This document shows positions 16,276-26,020 of a stretch of 64,000 nucleotides of DNA, in pieces. Source of the DNA: Caccoplasma sp905210875 (GTDB lineage Bacteria > Bacteroidota > Bacteroidia > Bacteroidales > UBA11471). Every line of letters begins with the position of its first letter. Positions within the stretch are counted from its first letter, which is position 1. A program made the translations under genes and the position numbers. Where the stretch lies: positions 1,364,001 through 1,428,000 of the forward strand of contig OZ007034.1 in the NCBI GenBank assembly GCA_963931635.1, in the 5' to 3' direction. The notes beneath the pieces are model-generated. The model had not been told where the DNA came from. It did not search any database and saw only the letters and a list, made by a program, of their open reading frames with translations.

Positions 16276-16650
16276 ATGGCAGATTTGAAAGCTTTTGCAG
16301 AACAATTGGTAAACCTGACCGTAAAAGAAGTAAACGAGTTGGCTCAGATCCTCAAAGAGGAGTATGGCATTGAACCCGCCGCTGCAGCAGTTGCTGTTGC
16401 TGCTCCCGCCGCTGCTGGTGCAGCTGTTGAGGAAGAAAAAACCTCTTTCGATGTTGTATTGAAAGGTGTTGGCGCTAACAAACTCGCAGTTGTTAAGGCT
16501 GTGAAAGAGCACACTGGCCTCGGTCTGAAAGAAGCCAAAGATCTCGTTGACGGTGCTCCTAACACCATCAAAGAAGGTTTGGCCAAAGCCGATGCTGAAG
16601 CGCTGAAAAAAGTACTCGAAGAAGTCGGCGCTGAAGTTGAACTTAAATAA
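16276..16650 (+). CDS. rplL: Large ribosomal subunit protein bL12
   Basis: 124 residues: an N-terminal dimerization helix pair, an Ala-rich hinge (PAAAAVAVAAPAAAGAAVEE, about 35-54), and the C-terminal factor-binding domain with KAVKEHTGLGLKEAKDLV. The hinge lets the stalk recruit elongation factors. A strong terminator-like hairpin at 16676 separates it from rpoB. Confidence 0.97.
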   Translation: MADLKAFAEQLVNLTVKEVNELAQILKEEYGIEPAAAAVAVAAPAAAGAAVEEEKTSFDVVLKGVGANKLAVVKAVKEHTGLGLKEAKDLVDGAPNTIKEGLAKADAEALKKVLEEVGAEVELK

Positions 16651-16675
16651 CAAATTCCTGTTATTCAGGACTTTT

Positions 16676-16712
16676 GGTAAAGAGACCTTTTCAGAGGCCT
16701 CTTTACCTTTTT
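16676..16712 (+). terminator. Attenuator/terminator between rplL and rpoB
   Basis: GGTAAAGAG at 16676-16684 pairs with CTCTTTACC at 16699-16707 and is followed by five T residues. It likely lowers rpoBC transcription relative to the ribosomal genes, a control step known in other bacteria at this place. No clear promoter is seen between it and rpoB. Confidence 0.8.
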
Positions 16713-16752
16713 GTGTCTATAATTTATAAGTTCAATTAACCAACACTGACAA

Positions 16753-19700
16753 ATGTCTCAAAATATAGGTAAACCACGGGTAAACTTTGCCTCGATAAAG
16801 AATCCTCTTCCTTATCCCGATTTCCTCGAAGTGCAGTTGAAGTCGTTCAAAGACTTTTTGCAACTCGACACCCCCCCCGAGAAACGTAAAAATGAGGGCT
16901 TGTATAAGGTCTTTGCTGAGAATTTCCCTATCGCCGATACCCGGAACAACTTTGTCCTCGAATTTCTCGACTATTATATCGACCCGCCTCGTTACACGAT
17001 TGACGAGTGTTTGGAGCGCGGTCTTACATACAGTGTGCCCCTGAAAGCCAAGCTCAAACTTTATTGCACCGACCCCGATCACGAAGATTTTGATACGGTC
17101 ATTCAAGACGTCTATCTCGGCCCCATTCCTTATATGACCGAGAAGGGTACGTTTGTTATCAACGGTGCCGAGCGTGTTGTCGTCTCTCAGTTGCACCGTT
17201 CTCCCGGCGTCTTTTTCGGACAAAGCATTCATGCCAACGGTACCAAGCTTTATTCGGCGCGAATCATTCCATTCAAAGGTTCTTGGATAGAGTTTGCCAC
17301 CGACATCAACAATGTGATGTATGCCTATATCGATCGCAAGAAGAAACTGCCCGTGACGACTCTGTTACGTGCCATCGGTTTTGAAAGCGATAAAGACATT
17401 CTGGAAATCTTCGGTCTGGCCGAAGAGATGAAAGTAACGAAGACTAACCTCAAGAAAGCTATCGGTCGTCGTCTGGCCGCCCGCGTGTTGAGAACATGGG
17501 TAGAAGATTATGCCGACGAGGATACCGGCGAGGTTGTTTCTATCGAACGCAACGAAGTGGTTATAGAACGTGAGGTCGTGCTCGAAGAACAGCACATCGA
17601 CATGATTCTCGAGACGGGTGTCCCCACGATTCTCCTGCATAAGGAAGAAAACAATCTCTCCGATTATGCCATTATCTACAATACGTTGCAAAAAGACCCG
17701 AGTAACTCTGAAAAAGAGGCCGTTATATACATTTACCGTCAGTTGCGTAATGCCGAGCCGGCCGATGATGCCAGTGCCCGCGAGGTCATTACCAACCTCT
17801 TCTTCTCGGAAAAACGTTACGACCTCGGCGAAGTAGGACGTTACCGTATCAACAAGAAACTCAACTTATCTATTTCTCCCGATATAAAGGTACTTACCAA
17901 AGAAGACATTATTGCCATTATCAAGTACCTGATAGAGCTTATCAACTCCAAAACCGATGTCGATGATATCGACCACCTGAGCAACCGTCGTGTGCGCACC
18001 GTGGGAGAGCAACTCTACAATCAGTTCGGCGTAGGTCTCGCACGTATGTCACGGACCATTCGTGAGCGCATGAATGTGCGCGACAACGAGGTGTTTACCC
18101 CCATTGACCTGATCAATGCGAAGACCATATCTTCGGTCATCAACACCTTCTTCGGAACAAATGCTCTCTCGCAGTTCATGGACCAGACCAACCCTCTGGC
18201 CGAGATGACGCACAAACGTCGTATGTCGGCACTCGGCCCTGGTGGACTTTCTCGCGAGCGTGCGGGATTTGAGGTGCGCGACGTGCACTATACCCACTAC
18301 GGACGTCTTTGTCCTATTGAGACCCCTGAGGGTCCTAACATCGGTCTTATTTCGTCGCTTTGCGTTTATGCCAAAATCAATGACCTCGGATTTATCGAGA
18401 CTCCTTACCGTAAGGTTAAAGACGGAAAGGTGGATCTCTCTGAGAATGGCATAGAATATATGACCGCCGAGGTTGAAGAGGGTCATATCATAGCACAAGG
18501 AAATGCCCCATTGAATGACGATGGTACCTTTGTCAACTCTCGCGTTAAGGCCCGTCAGAATGCCGACTTCCCTGTCGTTTCACCCGAAGAGGTTTCGCTG
18601 ATGGACGTGTCGCCTACGCAGATTGCCTCAATTGCGGCTTCATTGATTCCTTTCTTGGAGCATGACGATGCCAACCGTGCTTTGATGGGCTCGAACATGA
18701 TGCGTCAGGCAGTACCTCTTTTGCGCACCGAAGCTCCCATTGTGGGAACCGGTCTCGAAGGTCAGCTTATCCGTGACTCGCGTACGCAAATCACGGCTGA
18801 AGGTGCCGGTGTGGTAGAGTTTGTCGACGCAACGACCATTCGCATTCGTTACGACCGCACCGAAGACGAGGAGTTTGTCAGCTTCGAATCGGCCGTCAAA
18901 GAATATAGAATTCCCAAGTTCCGTAAAACCAACCAGAGCACGACCGTCGATTTGCGGCCTATATGCCGTAAGGGCGATCGGGTCGTTACGGGACAGATCC
19001 TCACCGAAGGCTATTCGACCGAGAACGGTGAATTGGCTCTCGGCCGCAACCTCAAAGTGGCATTCATGCCTTGGAAAGGTTACAACTACGAGGATGCTAT
19101 TGTGCTCAACGAACGTGTAGTGCGTGAGGATATCCTTACTTCGGTACACGTCGATGAATATTCGCTCGAAGTGCGCGAGACCAAGCGTGGTATGGAAGAG
19201 CTTACCTCTGATATCCCCAACGTGAGCGAAGATGCCACCAAGGACCTCGACGAGCGCGGTATTATACGCGTCGGTGCTCACGTAGAGCCGGGCGATATCA
19301 TGATTGGTAAGATTACCCCCAAAGGCGAATCTGACCCCTCGCCCGAGGAGAAACTGCTTCGTGCCATCTTCGGCGACAAGGCCGGCGATGTAAAAGATGC
19401 CTCTTTGAAAGCTACTCCCTCGCTCAAAGGTGTGGTTATCGGTACAGCCCTCTTCTCCAAAGCCATCAAGAAACGCAAGGGTAAGAGCCCCGAAGCAGCC
19501 TTGCTGGCCAAACTCGACGAAGAGTATAAGGAGAAGATGGATGCCTTGAAAGATATTCTCATCGACAAGTTGATGACTCTTACCAACGGTAAGACATCGC
19601 AGGGCGTAAAAGATTATCTGGGAATAGAGGTTATCCCCAAAGGCGCGAAATTCACACAGAAGAGCTTGGCCGAAATCGACTATACCGCCATACAGGTGAG

Positions 19701-20565
19701 CAAATGGACGACCGACGCTGCCAAGAACGACTTGATTCGTGCCACCATCATGAACTATTTGAAGAAATTCAAAGAGTATGATGCCGAGTTGCGCCGTAAG
19801 AAATTTGATATCTCCATTGGCGACGAGTTACCTTCGGGTATTGTGCAAATGGCCAAAGTGTATATTGCCAAAAAACGTAAGATCAGCGTAGGTGACAAGA
19901 TGGCCGGTCGTCACGGAAATAAGGGTATTGTATCGCGTGTAGTCCGTCAGGAAGATATGCCTTTCCTCGAAGACGGTTCGCCTGTCGATATCGTATTGAA
20001 CCCTCTGGGTGTGCCTTCGCGTATGAACCTTGGACAGATTTTCGAGACGGTTCTCGGCTGGGCCGGCGTGAAACTGGGAGAGAAATTTGCCACTCCTATT
20101 TTCGATGGAGCGTCGCTCGACGACTTGAACGAATGGACCGATAAGGCCGGTCTGCCCCGTTACGGAAAGACCTACCTTTACGACGGCCACACCGGTGAAC
20201 GTTTTGACCAACCTGCCACGGTCGGCGTCATCTATATGTTGAAACTCGGACACATGGTCGAAGACAAGATGCATGCCCGTTCCATCGGTCCGTACTCGCT
20301 CATTACCCAACAGCCTCTTGGAGGTAAAGCCCAGTTTGGTGGACAGCGTTTCGGAGAGATGGAGGTGTGGGCACTCGAAGCCTTCGGTGCAGCTTACATT
20401 CTGCAAGAGATACTTACCATCAAGTCCGATGATGTTGTGGGTCGCTCCAAAGCCTATGAGGCAATTGTCAAAGGAGAGCCTATGCCTACTCCGGGTATAC
20501 CCGAGTCGCTCAACGTGCTGCTGCACGAGCTGCGGGGTCTCGGATTGAGCATCACCTTGGAGTAA
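16753..20565 (+). CDS. rpoB: DNA-directed RNA polymerase subunit beta
   Basis: 1270 residues, the expected Bacteroidales length. The rifampicin-binding stretch FFGTNALSQFMDQTNPLAEM and HKRRMSALGPGG keeps the residues equivalent to E. coli D516, H526 and S531, so no classic resistance change is visible. The region SVGDKMAGRHGNKGIVSRV near the active site and the C-terminal clamp segment GQRFGEMEVWALEAFGA are intact. Forms the catalytic core with rpoC, which follows after an 88-base gap containing a 12-base-pair hairpin. Confidence 0.98.
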   Translation: MSQNIGKPRVNFASIKNPLPYPDFLEVQLKSFKDFLQLDTPPEKRKNEGLYKVFAENFPIADTRNNFVLEFLDYYIDPPRYTIDECLERGLTYSVPLKAKLKLYCTDPDHEDFDTVIQDVYLGPIPYMTEKGTFVINGAERVVVSQLHRSPGVFFGQSIHANGTKLYSARIIPFKGSWIEFATDINNVMYAYIDRKKKLPVTTLLRAIGFESDKDILEIFGLAEEMKVTKTNLKKAIGRRLAARVLRTWVEDYADEDTGEVVSIERNEVVIEREVVLEEQHIDMILETGVPTILLHKEENNLSDYAIIYNTLQKDPSNSEKEAVIYIYRQLRNAEPADDASAREVITNLFFSEKRYDLGEVGRYRINKKLNLSISPDIKVLTKEDIIAIIKYLIELINSKTDVDDIDHLSNRRVRTVGEQLYNQFGVGLARMSRTIRERMNVRDNEVFTPIDLINAKTISSVINTFFGTNALSQFMDQTNPLAEMTHKRRMSALGPGGLSRERAGFEVRDVHYTHYGRLCPIETPEGPNIGLISSLCVYAKINDLGFIETPYRKVKDGKVDLSENGIEYMTAEVEEGHIIAQGNAPLNDDGTFVNSRVKARQNADFPVVSPEEVSLMDVSPTQIASIAASLIPFLEHDDANRALMGSNMMRQAVPLLRTEAPIVGTGLEGQLIRDSRTQITAEGAGVVEFVDATTIRIRYDRTEDEEFVSFESAVKEYRIPKFRKTNQSTTVDLRPICRKGDRVVTGQILTEGYSTENGELALGRNLKVAFMPWKGYNYEDAIVLNERVVREDILTSVHVDEYSLEVRETKRGMEELTSDIPNVSEDATKDLDERGIIRVGAHVEPGDIMIGKITPKGESDPSPEEKLLRAIFGDKAGDVKDASLKATPSLKGVVIGTALFSKAIKKRKGKSPEAALLAKLDEEYKEKMDALKDILIDKLMTLTNGKTSQGVKDYLGIEVIPKGAKFTQKSLAEIDYTAIQVSKWTTDAAKNDLIRATIMNYLKKFKEYDAELRRKKFDISIGDELPSGIVQMAKVYIAKKRKISVGDKMAGRHGNKGIVSRVVRQEDMPFLEDGSPVDIVLNPLGVPSRMNLGQIFETVLGWAGVKLGEKFATPIFDGASLDDLNEWTDKAGLPRYGKTYLYDGHTGERFDQPATVGVIYMLKLGHMVEDKMHARSIGPYSLITQQPLGGKAQFGGQRFGEMEVWALEAFGAAYILQEILTIKSDDVVGRSKAYEAIVKGEPMPTPGIPESLNVLLHELRGLGLSITLE

Positions 20566-20578
20566 TCAAAAGGATTCT

Positions 20579-20611
20579 GTCGTTCCACCTTGACAAGAGA
20601 GGTGGAACGAC
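20579..20611 (+). other. Perfect 12-base-pair hairpin between rpoB and rpoC
   Basis: GTCGTTCCACCT at 20579-20590 and AGGTGGAACGAC at 20600-20611 are exact inverted copies with a 9-base loop. No T-run follows, so it is not a normal terminator; it may be a processing or stability element in the rpoBC message. Confidence 0.7.
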
Positions 20612-20653
20612 GACTCCGATACACTATCTGCTAACGCGTTATAACTTACATAT

Positions 20654-23600
20654 ATGGCTTTTAAAAAAGACAATAAAGTAAAGAGCAACTTCTCAAAAAT
20701 CACGATAGGACTGGCTTCTCCCGAGGAGATTCTCGAACAATCCAGCGGTGAAGTGCTGAAACCCGAGACCATTAACTACCGCACGTACAAGCCCGAGCGC
20801 GACGGCCTTTTCTGCGAACGTATATTCGGCCCCGTAAAAGATTACGAGTGCCATTGCGGAAAGTACAAACGCATCCGTTACAAAGGCATCGTGTGCGACC
20901 GTTGTGGTGTGGAAGTTACCGAGAAGAAGGTGCGTCGCGAACGTATGGGACACATTCAACTGGTTGTCCCCGTAGCGCACATCTGGTACTTCCGTTCATT
21001 GCCCAATAAAATAGGTTATTTGCTCGGACTTCCCTCGAAGAAACTCGACGCAGTTATCTATTATGAGCGTTATATCGTCATACAACCCGGTGTGAAAGAC
21101 GACCTGGCCATGTATGATCTTCTCTCGGAAGAGGAGTATCTCAATGTGCTCGATACGCTCCCCAAGGACAATCAGTTGCTTGAGGATACCGACCCCAACA
21201 AGTTTATCGCCAAGATGGGTGCCGAGGCCATTTATGACCTGCTGGTGCGTCTCGACCTGGATGAACTTTCTTACAAATTGCGTGATACGGCCAATAAAGA
21301 TGGTTCGCAGCAACGCAAGAACGAAGCACTCAAACGGCTGCAAGTCGTTGAGTCGTTCCGTGCCTCCAAAAACCGCAACCGGCCCGAGTGGATGATTCTC
21401 AAAGTCATTCCCGTCATTCCTCCCGAGTTGCGTCCTCTGGTACCCCTCGACGGCGGACGTTTTGCCACCTCCGACCTCAACGACCTTTATCGCCGCGTAA
21501 TCATTCGCAACAATCGTCTCAAACGTCTGATGGAGATTAAAGCTCCTGAGGTGATTCTCCGCAATGAGAAACGTATGTTGCAGGAGGCTGTCGACTCTCT
21601 GCTCGACAACTCTCGTAAGTCGAGTGCTGTGAAGACCGATGCCAATCGTCCGTTGAAATCGCTCTCCGACAGTTTGAAAGGTAAGCAGGGACGTTTCCGT
21701 CAGAATCTTCTCGGTAAACGTGTCGACTACTCGGCCCGTTCGGTTATCGTGGTAGGTCCTGAATTGAAAATGTATGAATGCGGTCTGCCCAAAAACATGG
21801 CAGCCGAGCTCTATAAACCGTTTGTTATCCGCAAGCTCATCGAGCGCGGTATCGTCAAGACGGTGAAGTCGGCGAAGAAAATCGTCGATCGCAAAGATCC
21901 CGTTGTATGGGATATTCTCGAGTACGTGATGAAAGGACACCCCGTACTCCTCAACCGTGCCCCGACTCTGCACCGTCTCGGTATCCAGGCTTTCCAGCCC
22001 AAAATGATTGAGGGTAAAGCCATTCAGCTGCACCCCCTGGCTTGTACCGCCTTCAATGCCGACTTCGATGGTGACCAGATGGCCGTGCACTTGCCTCTTG
22101 GTAACGAGGCTATTCTCGAAGCTCAGATGCTGATGCTTGGTGCCCACAATATCCTTAACCCCGCCAACGGTGCCCCTATCACCGTGCCGTCGCAGGATAT
22201 GGTCTTGGGTCTGTACTACATTACCAAATTGCGCCCCGGTTCCAAGGGCGAAGGTCTCATTTTCTACGGACCTGAGGAGGCTGAGATTGCCTACAACGAA
22301 GGTAAGGTGACACTGCATGCTCCCGTGAAGGTGCGTGTACAGGACCTCGATGAGAACGGCAATTATGTCGAAGTGTTGCGCGATACCTCGGTGGGTCGTA
22401 TTCTCGTCAATGAGTTCGTTCCCAAAGAGGTGGGTTATATCAACGAGATTCTTACCAAGAAGTCGTTGCGTACCATCATTGGTAATGTCATCAAAGTATG
22501 CGGTGTTGTGCGTGCAGCCCAATTCCTCGACGACATCAAGAACCTCGGATACAAGATGGCCTTCAAGGGCGGCCTTTCGTTCAATCTGGCCGACGTGATT
22601 ATCCCGGCCGAGAAAGAGGCTCTTGTCAATGAAGGTTATGCCAATGTAGAGCAAATCATGGCCAACTACAACATGGGCTTCATTACCTACAACGAACGTT
22701 ACAACCAGATTATCGATACTTGGACGCACGTCAACTCGAAACTCTCCGATATTCTGATGAAACAGTTGTCGGCCGATAACCAAGGGTTCAACTCTGTGTT
22801 CATGATGCTTGACTCCGGTGCCCGTGGTTCTAAGGAACAGATTCGTCAGCTCTCCGGTATGCGTGGTCTTATGGCCAAGCCGCAGAAGTCTGGAGCCGAA
22901 GGTGGTCAAATCATCGAGAACCCTATTTTGGCCAACTTTAAGGAGGGCCTTTCGGTGTTGGAGTACTTCATTTCTACCCACGGTGCCCGTAAAGGTCTTG
23001 CCGATACGGCCTTGAAGACGGCCGACGCCGGATACTTGACCCGTCGTCTTGTCGATGTGGCCCACGACGTGATTATTCACGAAGAAGACTGCGGTACGTT
23101 GCGCGGTCTTGTATGCACCGAACTTAAAAACAACGAAGAGGTGGTGGCTTCACTTTCCGAGCGTATTCTCGGTCGTGTATCGGTACATGATGTACAACAC
23201 CCCCTTACCGGCGAAATCTTGGTTCATTCGGGCGAAGAGATTACCGAAGAGATTGCCAAGAAAATCGAAGAGTCGCCTATCGAACGCATTGAAATACGTT
23301 CGGTACTTACTTGCGAGTCGAAACATGGTGTATGCGCCAAATGCTATGGCCGTAACTTGGCTACCAATCGTATGGTACAAAAAGGCGAGGCTGTGGGTGT
23401 TATTGCCGCTCAGTCTATCGGTGAGCCCGGTACACAGCTTACCCTGCGTACCTTCCACGTCGGTGGTATCGCTTCTAACATCGCTGCCGTGTCTAATGTG
23501 ACCTCTCGTTACGACGGTATTCTCGAAATCGACGAGTTGCGTACTGTCGACAGCGAAGATGAGTCGGGCAAGAAAGTCCAAATCGTTGTTGGTCGTTTGG

Positions 23601-24919
23601 CCGAGATGCGTATTATCGACCCCAATACCAAGATTGTCTTGACCAATACCAATATACCCTACGGTTCCAAACTTTACTTCAACAGCGGCGATATGCTCAA
23701 AAAAGGCGATATCGTCTGCGAGTGGGACCCCTTCAATGCCGTTATCGTATCGGAAGCTACCGGTAAGGTGCGCTTTGAAAATGTGATAGAAGGTGTTACC
23801 TATAAGGTAGAATCGGACGAGCAGACAGGTCTCCGCGAAAAGATTATCATCGAGTCGAAAGACCGTACCCGTGTACCTGTTGCCCAAATTCTCGACGAGA
23901 ACGGCGATGTAATTCGCAGCTACAACCTGCCTATGGGTGCCCACTTGATGATTGATGAAGGCCAGGATATCAAGAGCGGTCAGGTGTTTGTCAAGATACC
24001 TCGTGCCGTGGGTAAAGCCGGCGATATTACCGGTGGTCTTCCCCGTGTTACCGAGTTGTTTGAAGCCCGTAACCCGTCCAATCCTGCCGTTGTTTCTGAA
24101 ATCGACGGTGAGATTACTTTCGGTAAGATTAAACGTGGTAATCGAGAAATATCGGTAACGTCGAAGACCGGAGAGGTGAAGAAATATCTTGTGCCTCTGT
24201 CGAAACAGATTCTTGTACAGGAAAACGATTATGTGCGTGCCGGTACTCCTCTTTCTGATGGAGCTATCACCCCGTCGGACATCTTGGCCATCAAGGGCCC
24301 CACAGCAGTACAAGAGTATATCGTCAACGAAGTACAAGACGTTTACCGTCTGCAAGGTGTGAAAATCAACGACAAACACTTTGAAGTTATCGTACGTCAG
24401 ATGATGCGTAAGGTTACTATTCTCGACCCGGGTGATACCCGTTTCCTCGAACAGCAAATTGTCGATAAACACGAGTTCATGGATGAGAACGACCGCATCT
24501 GGGGTAAGAAAGTCGTTGTCGATGCCGGTGATTCGCAAGTGATGAAACCGGGACAGATTGTTACCGCCCGCAAGCTGCGCGACGAGAACTCCATGCTCAA
24601 ACGTCGTGACCTGCGTCTCGTAGAAGTGCGTGATGCTGTCCCGGCTACCTCGGAGCAAATACTCCAAGGTATCACCCGTGCTGCATTGCAGACGTCGAGC
24701 TTCATGTCGGCCGCTTCATTCCAGGAAACTACCAAGGTCCTCAACGAGGCTGCCATCAATGGTAAAGTTGATACACTTGAAGGTATGAAAGAGAATGTCA
24801 TCTGTGGTCACCTGATTCCTGCCGGTACCGGACAACGAGAGTTTGATCGTCTCATCGTCGGTTCCAAAGATGAGTTTGACCGGGCATTTGCCAATCGCAA
24901 GAATGTAACCGACATGTAA
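20654..24919 (+). CDS. rpoC: DNA-directed RNA polymerase subunit beta'
   Basis: 1421 residues. The N-terminal zinc finger (CHCGKYKRIRYKGIVCDRCG, near residues 68-87), the catalytic NADFDGDQMA (near 468-477, with the three Mg-binding aspartates) and the trigger-loop region up to GEPGTQLTLRTFH are all present, as is the second Cys cluster around CESKHGVCAKCYG. Full-length and unsplit. It ends the expression operon at the terminator at 24945. Confidence 0.98.
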   Translation: MAFKKDNKVKSNFSKITIGLASPEEILEQSSGEVLKPETINYRTYKPERDGLFCERIFGPVKDYECHCGKYKRIRYKGIVCDRCGVEVTEKKVRRERMGHIQLVVPVAHIWYFRSLPNKIGYLLGLPSKKLDAVIYYERYIVIQPGVKDDLAMYDLLSEEEYLNVLDTLPKDNQLLEDTDPNKFIAKMGAEAIYDLLVRLDLDELSYKLRDTANKDGSQQRKNEALKRLQVVESFRASKNRNRPEWMILKVIPVIPPELRPLVPLDGGRFATSDLNDLYRRVIIRNNRLKRLMEIKAPEVILRNEKRMLQEAVDSLLDNSRKSSAVKTDANRPLKSLSDSLKGKQGRFRQNLLGKRVDYSARSVIVVGPELKMYECGLPKNMAAELYKPFVIRKLIERGIVKTVKSAKKIVDRKDPVVWDILEYVMKGHPVLLNRAPTLHRLGIQAFQPKMIEGKAIQLHPLACTAFNADFDGDQMAVHLPLGNEAILEAQMLMLGAHNILNPANGAPITVPSQDMVLGLYYITKLRPGSKGEGLIFYGPEEAEIAYNEGKVTLHAPVKVRVQDLDENGNYVEVLRDTSVGRILVNEFVPKEVGYINEILTKKSLRTIIGNVIKVCGVVRAAQFLDDIKNLGYKMAFKGGLSFNLADVIIPAEKEALVNEGYANVEQIMANYNMGFITYNERYNQIIDTWTHVNSKLSDILMKQLSADNQGFNSVFMMLDSGARGSKEQIRQLSGMRGLMAKPQKSGAEGGQIIENPILANFKEGLSVLEYFISTHGARKGLADTALKTADAGYLTRRLVDVAHDVIIHEEDCGTLRGLVCTELKNNEEVVASLSERILGRVSVHDVQHPLTGEILVHSGEEITEEIAKKIEESPIERIEIRSVLTCESKHGVCAKCYGRNLATNRMVQKGEAVGVIAAQSIGEPGTQLTLRTFHVGGIASNIAAVSNVTSRYDGILEIDELRTVDSEDESGKKVQIVVGRLAEMRIIDPNTKIVLTNTNIPYGSKLYFNSGDMLKKGDIVCEWDPFNAVIVSEATGKVRFENVIEGVTYKVESDEQTGLREKIIIESKDRTRVPVAQILDENGDVIRSYNLPMGAHLMIDEGQDIKSGQVFVKIPRAVGKAGDITGGLPRVTELFEARNPSNPAVVSEIDGEITFGKIKRGNREISVTSKTGEVKKYLVPLSKQILVQENDYVRAGTPLSDGAITPSDILAIKGPTAVQEYIVNEVQDVYRLQGVKINDKHFEVIVRQMMRKVTILDPGDTRFLEQQIVDKHEFMDENDRIWGKKVVVDAGDSQVMKPGQIVTARKLRDENSMLKRRDLRLVEVRDAVPATSEQILQGITRAALQTSSFMSAASFQETTKVLNEAAINGKVDTLEGMKENVICGHLIPAGTGQREFDRLIVGSKDEFDRAFANRKNVTDM

Positions 24920-24944
24920 GAGCCAAGCCAAATCTTGAAATGAT

Positions 24945-24980
24945 AAAGCCCCTCTTCCTAAAAGGAGAGGGGCTTTTTTA
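24945..24980. terminator. Terminator after rpoC, shared with the convergent metal exporter
   Basis: AAGCCCCTCT pairs with AGAGGGGCTT and is followed by TTTTTTA on the plus strand. A-rich bases on the other side give a partial U-tract in the opposite direction, so it could also serve the minus-strand gene ending at 25040. Confidence 0.9.
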
Positions 24981-25039
24981 TTGCCTGTATTGGAAAACCG
25001 CAACGTTGGAATCGTTCTCTCTGTTGCCTATTTCCTTGT

Positions 25040-25936
25040 TTAGCAGCAGTCGGCCTGGCAATGTTCGCCCTGCTGTTCCAGTTCAAAAGTGGCATGTTGG
25101 ATGTTTTTCTCCAACAACAACTCACGCAGGTGATGTTTGAGTTCTTCGGCATTGTCGAAATTGTTGACGACGATGTGGGCGGTAAGAGCGTTCTGTGTGG
25201 TACTGATGGCCCAAATGTGCAGATGGTGTAATCCTGTTACACGGCTGTCGCTGAGCAACAGTTTTTCTATCTCTTCAAGGTTGATGTCGGAGGGTACGCC
25301 ATCGAGAGATAAGCGCAGGCTGTCGTGCAGTAAATCCCATGTTGAGTAGAGTATGATGATGGCAATGACAAGGCCTATAATCGGGTCGATGATGTACCAG
25401 CCGGTAAAGGATATGATGATGCCCGAAAGCAGTACCCCAACGCTTACCAGTGTGTCGGCAGCCATGTGCAGAAAAGCCCCCTTTACATTGAGGTCGTGCG
25501 TGCGGTCCTTGAAAAAGAGCCAAGCGGTAACACCATTGATGATGATGCCGATGCCTGCGATCCAGGCAATGACCCCTCCTTCAATAGGTTGAGGGTGGCG
25601 GAGTTTCTCTATGCATTCGGCCAAAATGAATCCTACGGCGACGAGGAGAATGATGGCGTTGAGCAGCGATACAAGTATCGTACTTTTTTTATATCCGTAG
25701 GTATATACGTCTGATGGTTTGATAAGAGCCAGTCTGAATGCAATAAGAGCCAATACGAGGCTCACAACGTCGCTCAGGTTATGCCCTGCGTCGGAGAGGA
25801 GTCCCAGTGAGCCGTAGATAAAACCGGCTGCAGCTTCTGCTATTACGAAAGCAATGTTAAGTCCTATTCCCCAAAGGAAGGCTCGGTTCAGTTGGTCGGG
25901 TGCCTGGTGGTGGTGATGATGATGTTCGTGTGTCAT
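25040..25936 (-). CDS. Cation diffusion facilitator, zinc/cobalt/cadmium exporter type
   Basis: 298 residues with six predicted membrane helices. A His tract opens the protein (MTHEHHHHHHQAP). The two CDF metal-site motifs are HxxxD-type: SDAGHNLSD in helix 2 and HMAADTLVS in helix 5. A cytosolic C-terminal ferredoxin-like domain (residues about 205-290) ends in a Cys/His-rich tail, GEHCQADCC. It should export a divalent metal, most likely zinc, in exchange for protons. It is a single gene between the rpoC terminator and trpS. Confidence 0.93.
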   Translation of the reverse strand: MTHEHHHHHHQAPDQLNRAFLWGIGLNIAFVIAEAAAGFIYGSLGLLSDAGHNLSDVVSLVLALIAFRLALIKPSDVYTYGYKKSTILVSLLNAIILLVAVGFILAECIEKLRHPQPIEGGVIAWIAGIGIIINGVTAWLFFKDRTHDLNVKGAFLHMAADTLVSVGVLLSGIIISFTGWYIIDPIIGLVIAIIILYSTWDLLHDSLRLSLDGVPSDINLEEIEKLLLSDSRVTGLHHLHIWAISTTQNALTAHIVVNNFDNAEELKHHLRELLLEKNIQHATFELEQQGEHCQADCC

Positions 25937-26020
25937 GGTGAGTTGTATATTAGCAAAGCGGGAGGCCCCAGGTTTTTCCCGAAACCTCCCGCCATAGATG
26001 GATGAGAAAATAGAGACTGA

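Noticed and set aside
18021..18260. Possible rifampicin-resistance change in rpoB
   Set aside because: The residues equivalent to E. coli D516, H526 and S531 are the usual drug-sensitive ones.
20996..23080. 694-codon open frame on the minus strand inside rpoC
   Set aside because: Antisense to a conserved, highly expressed gene, with low-complexity composition; a codon-bias shadow.
23150..24667. 505-codon open frame on the minus strand inside rpoC
   Set aside because: Same reason: antisense to rpoC and without motifs or a promoter.
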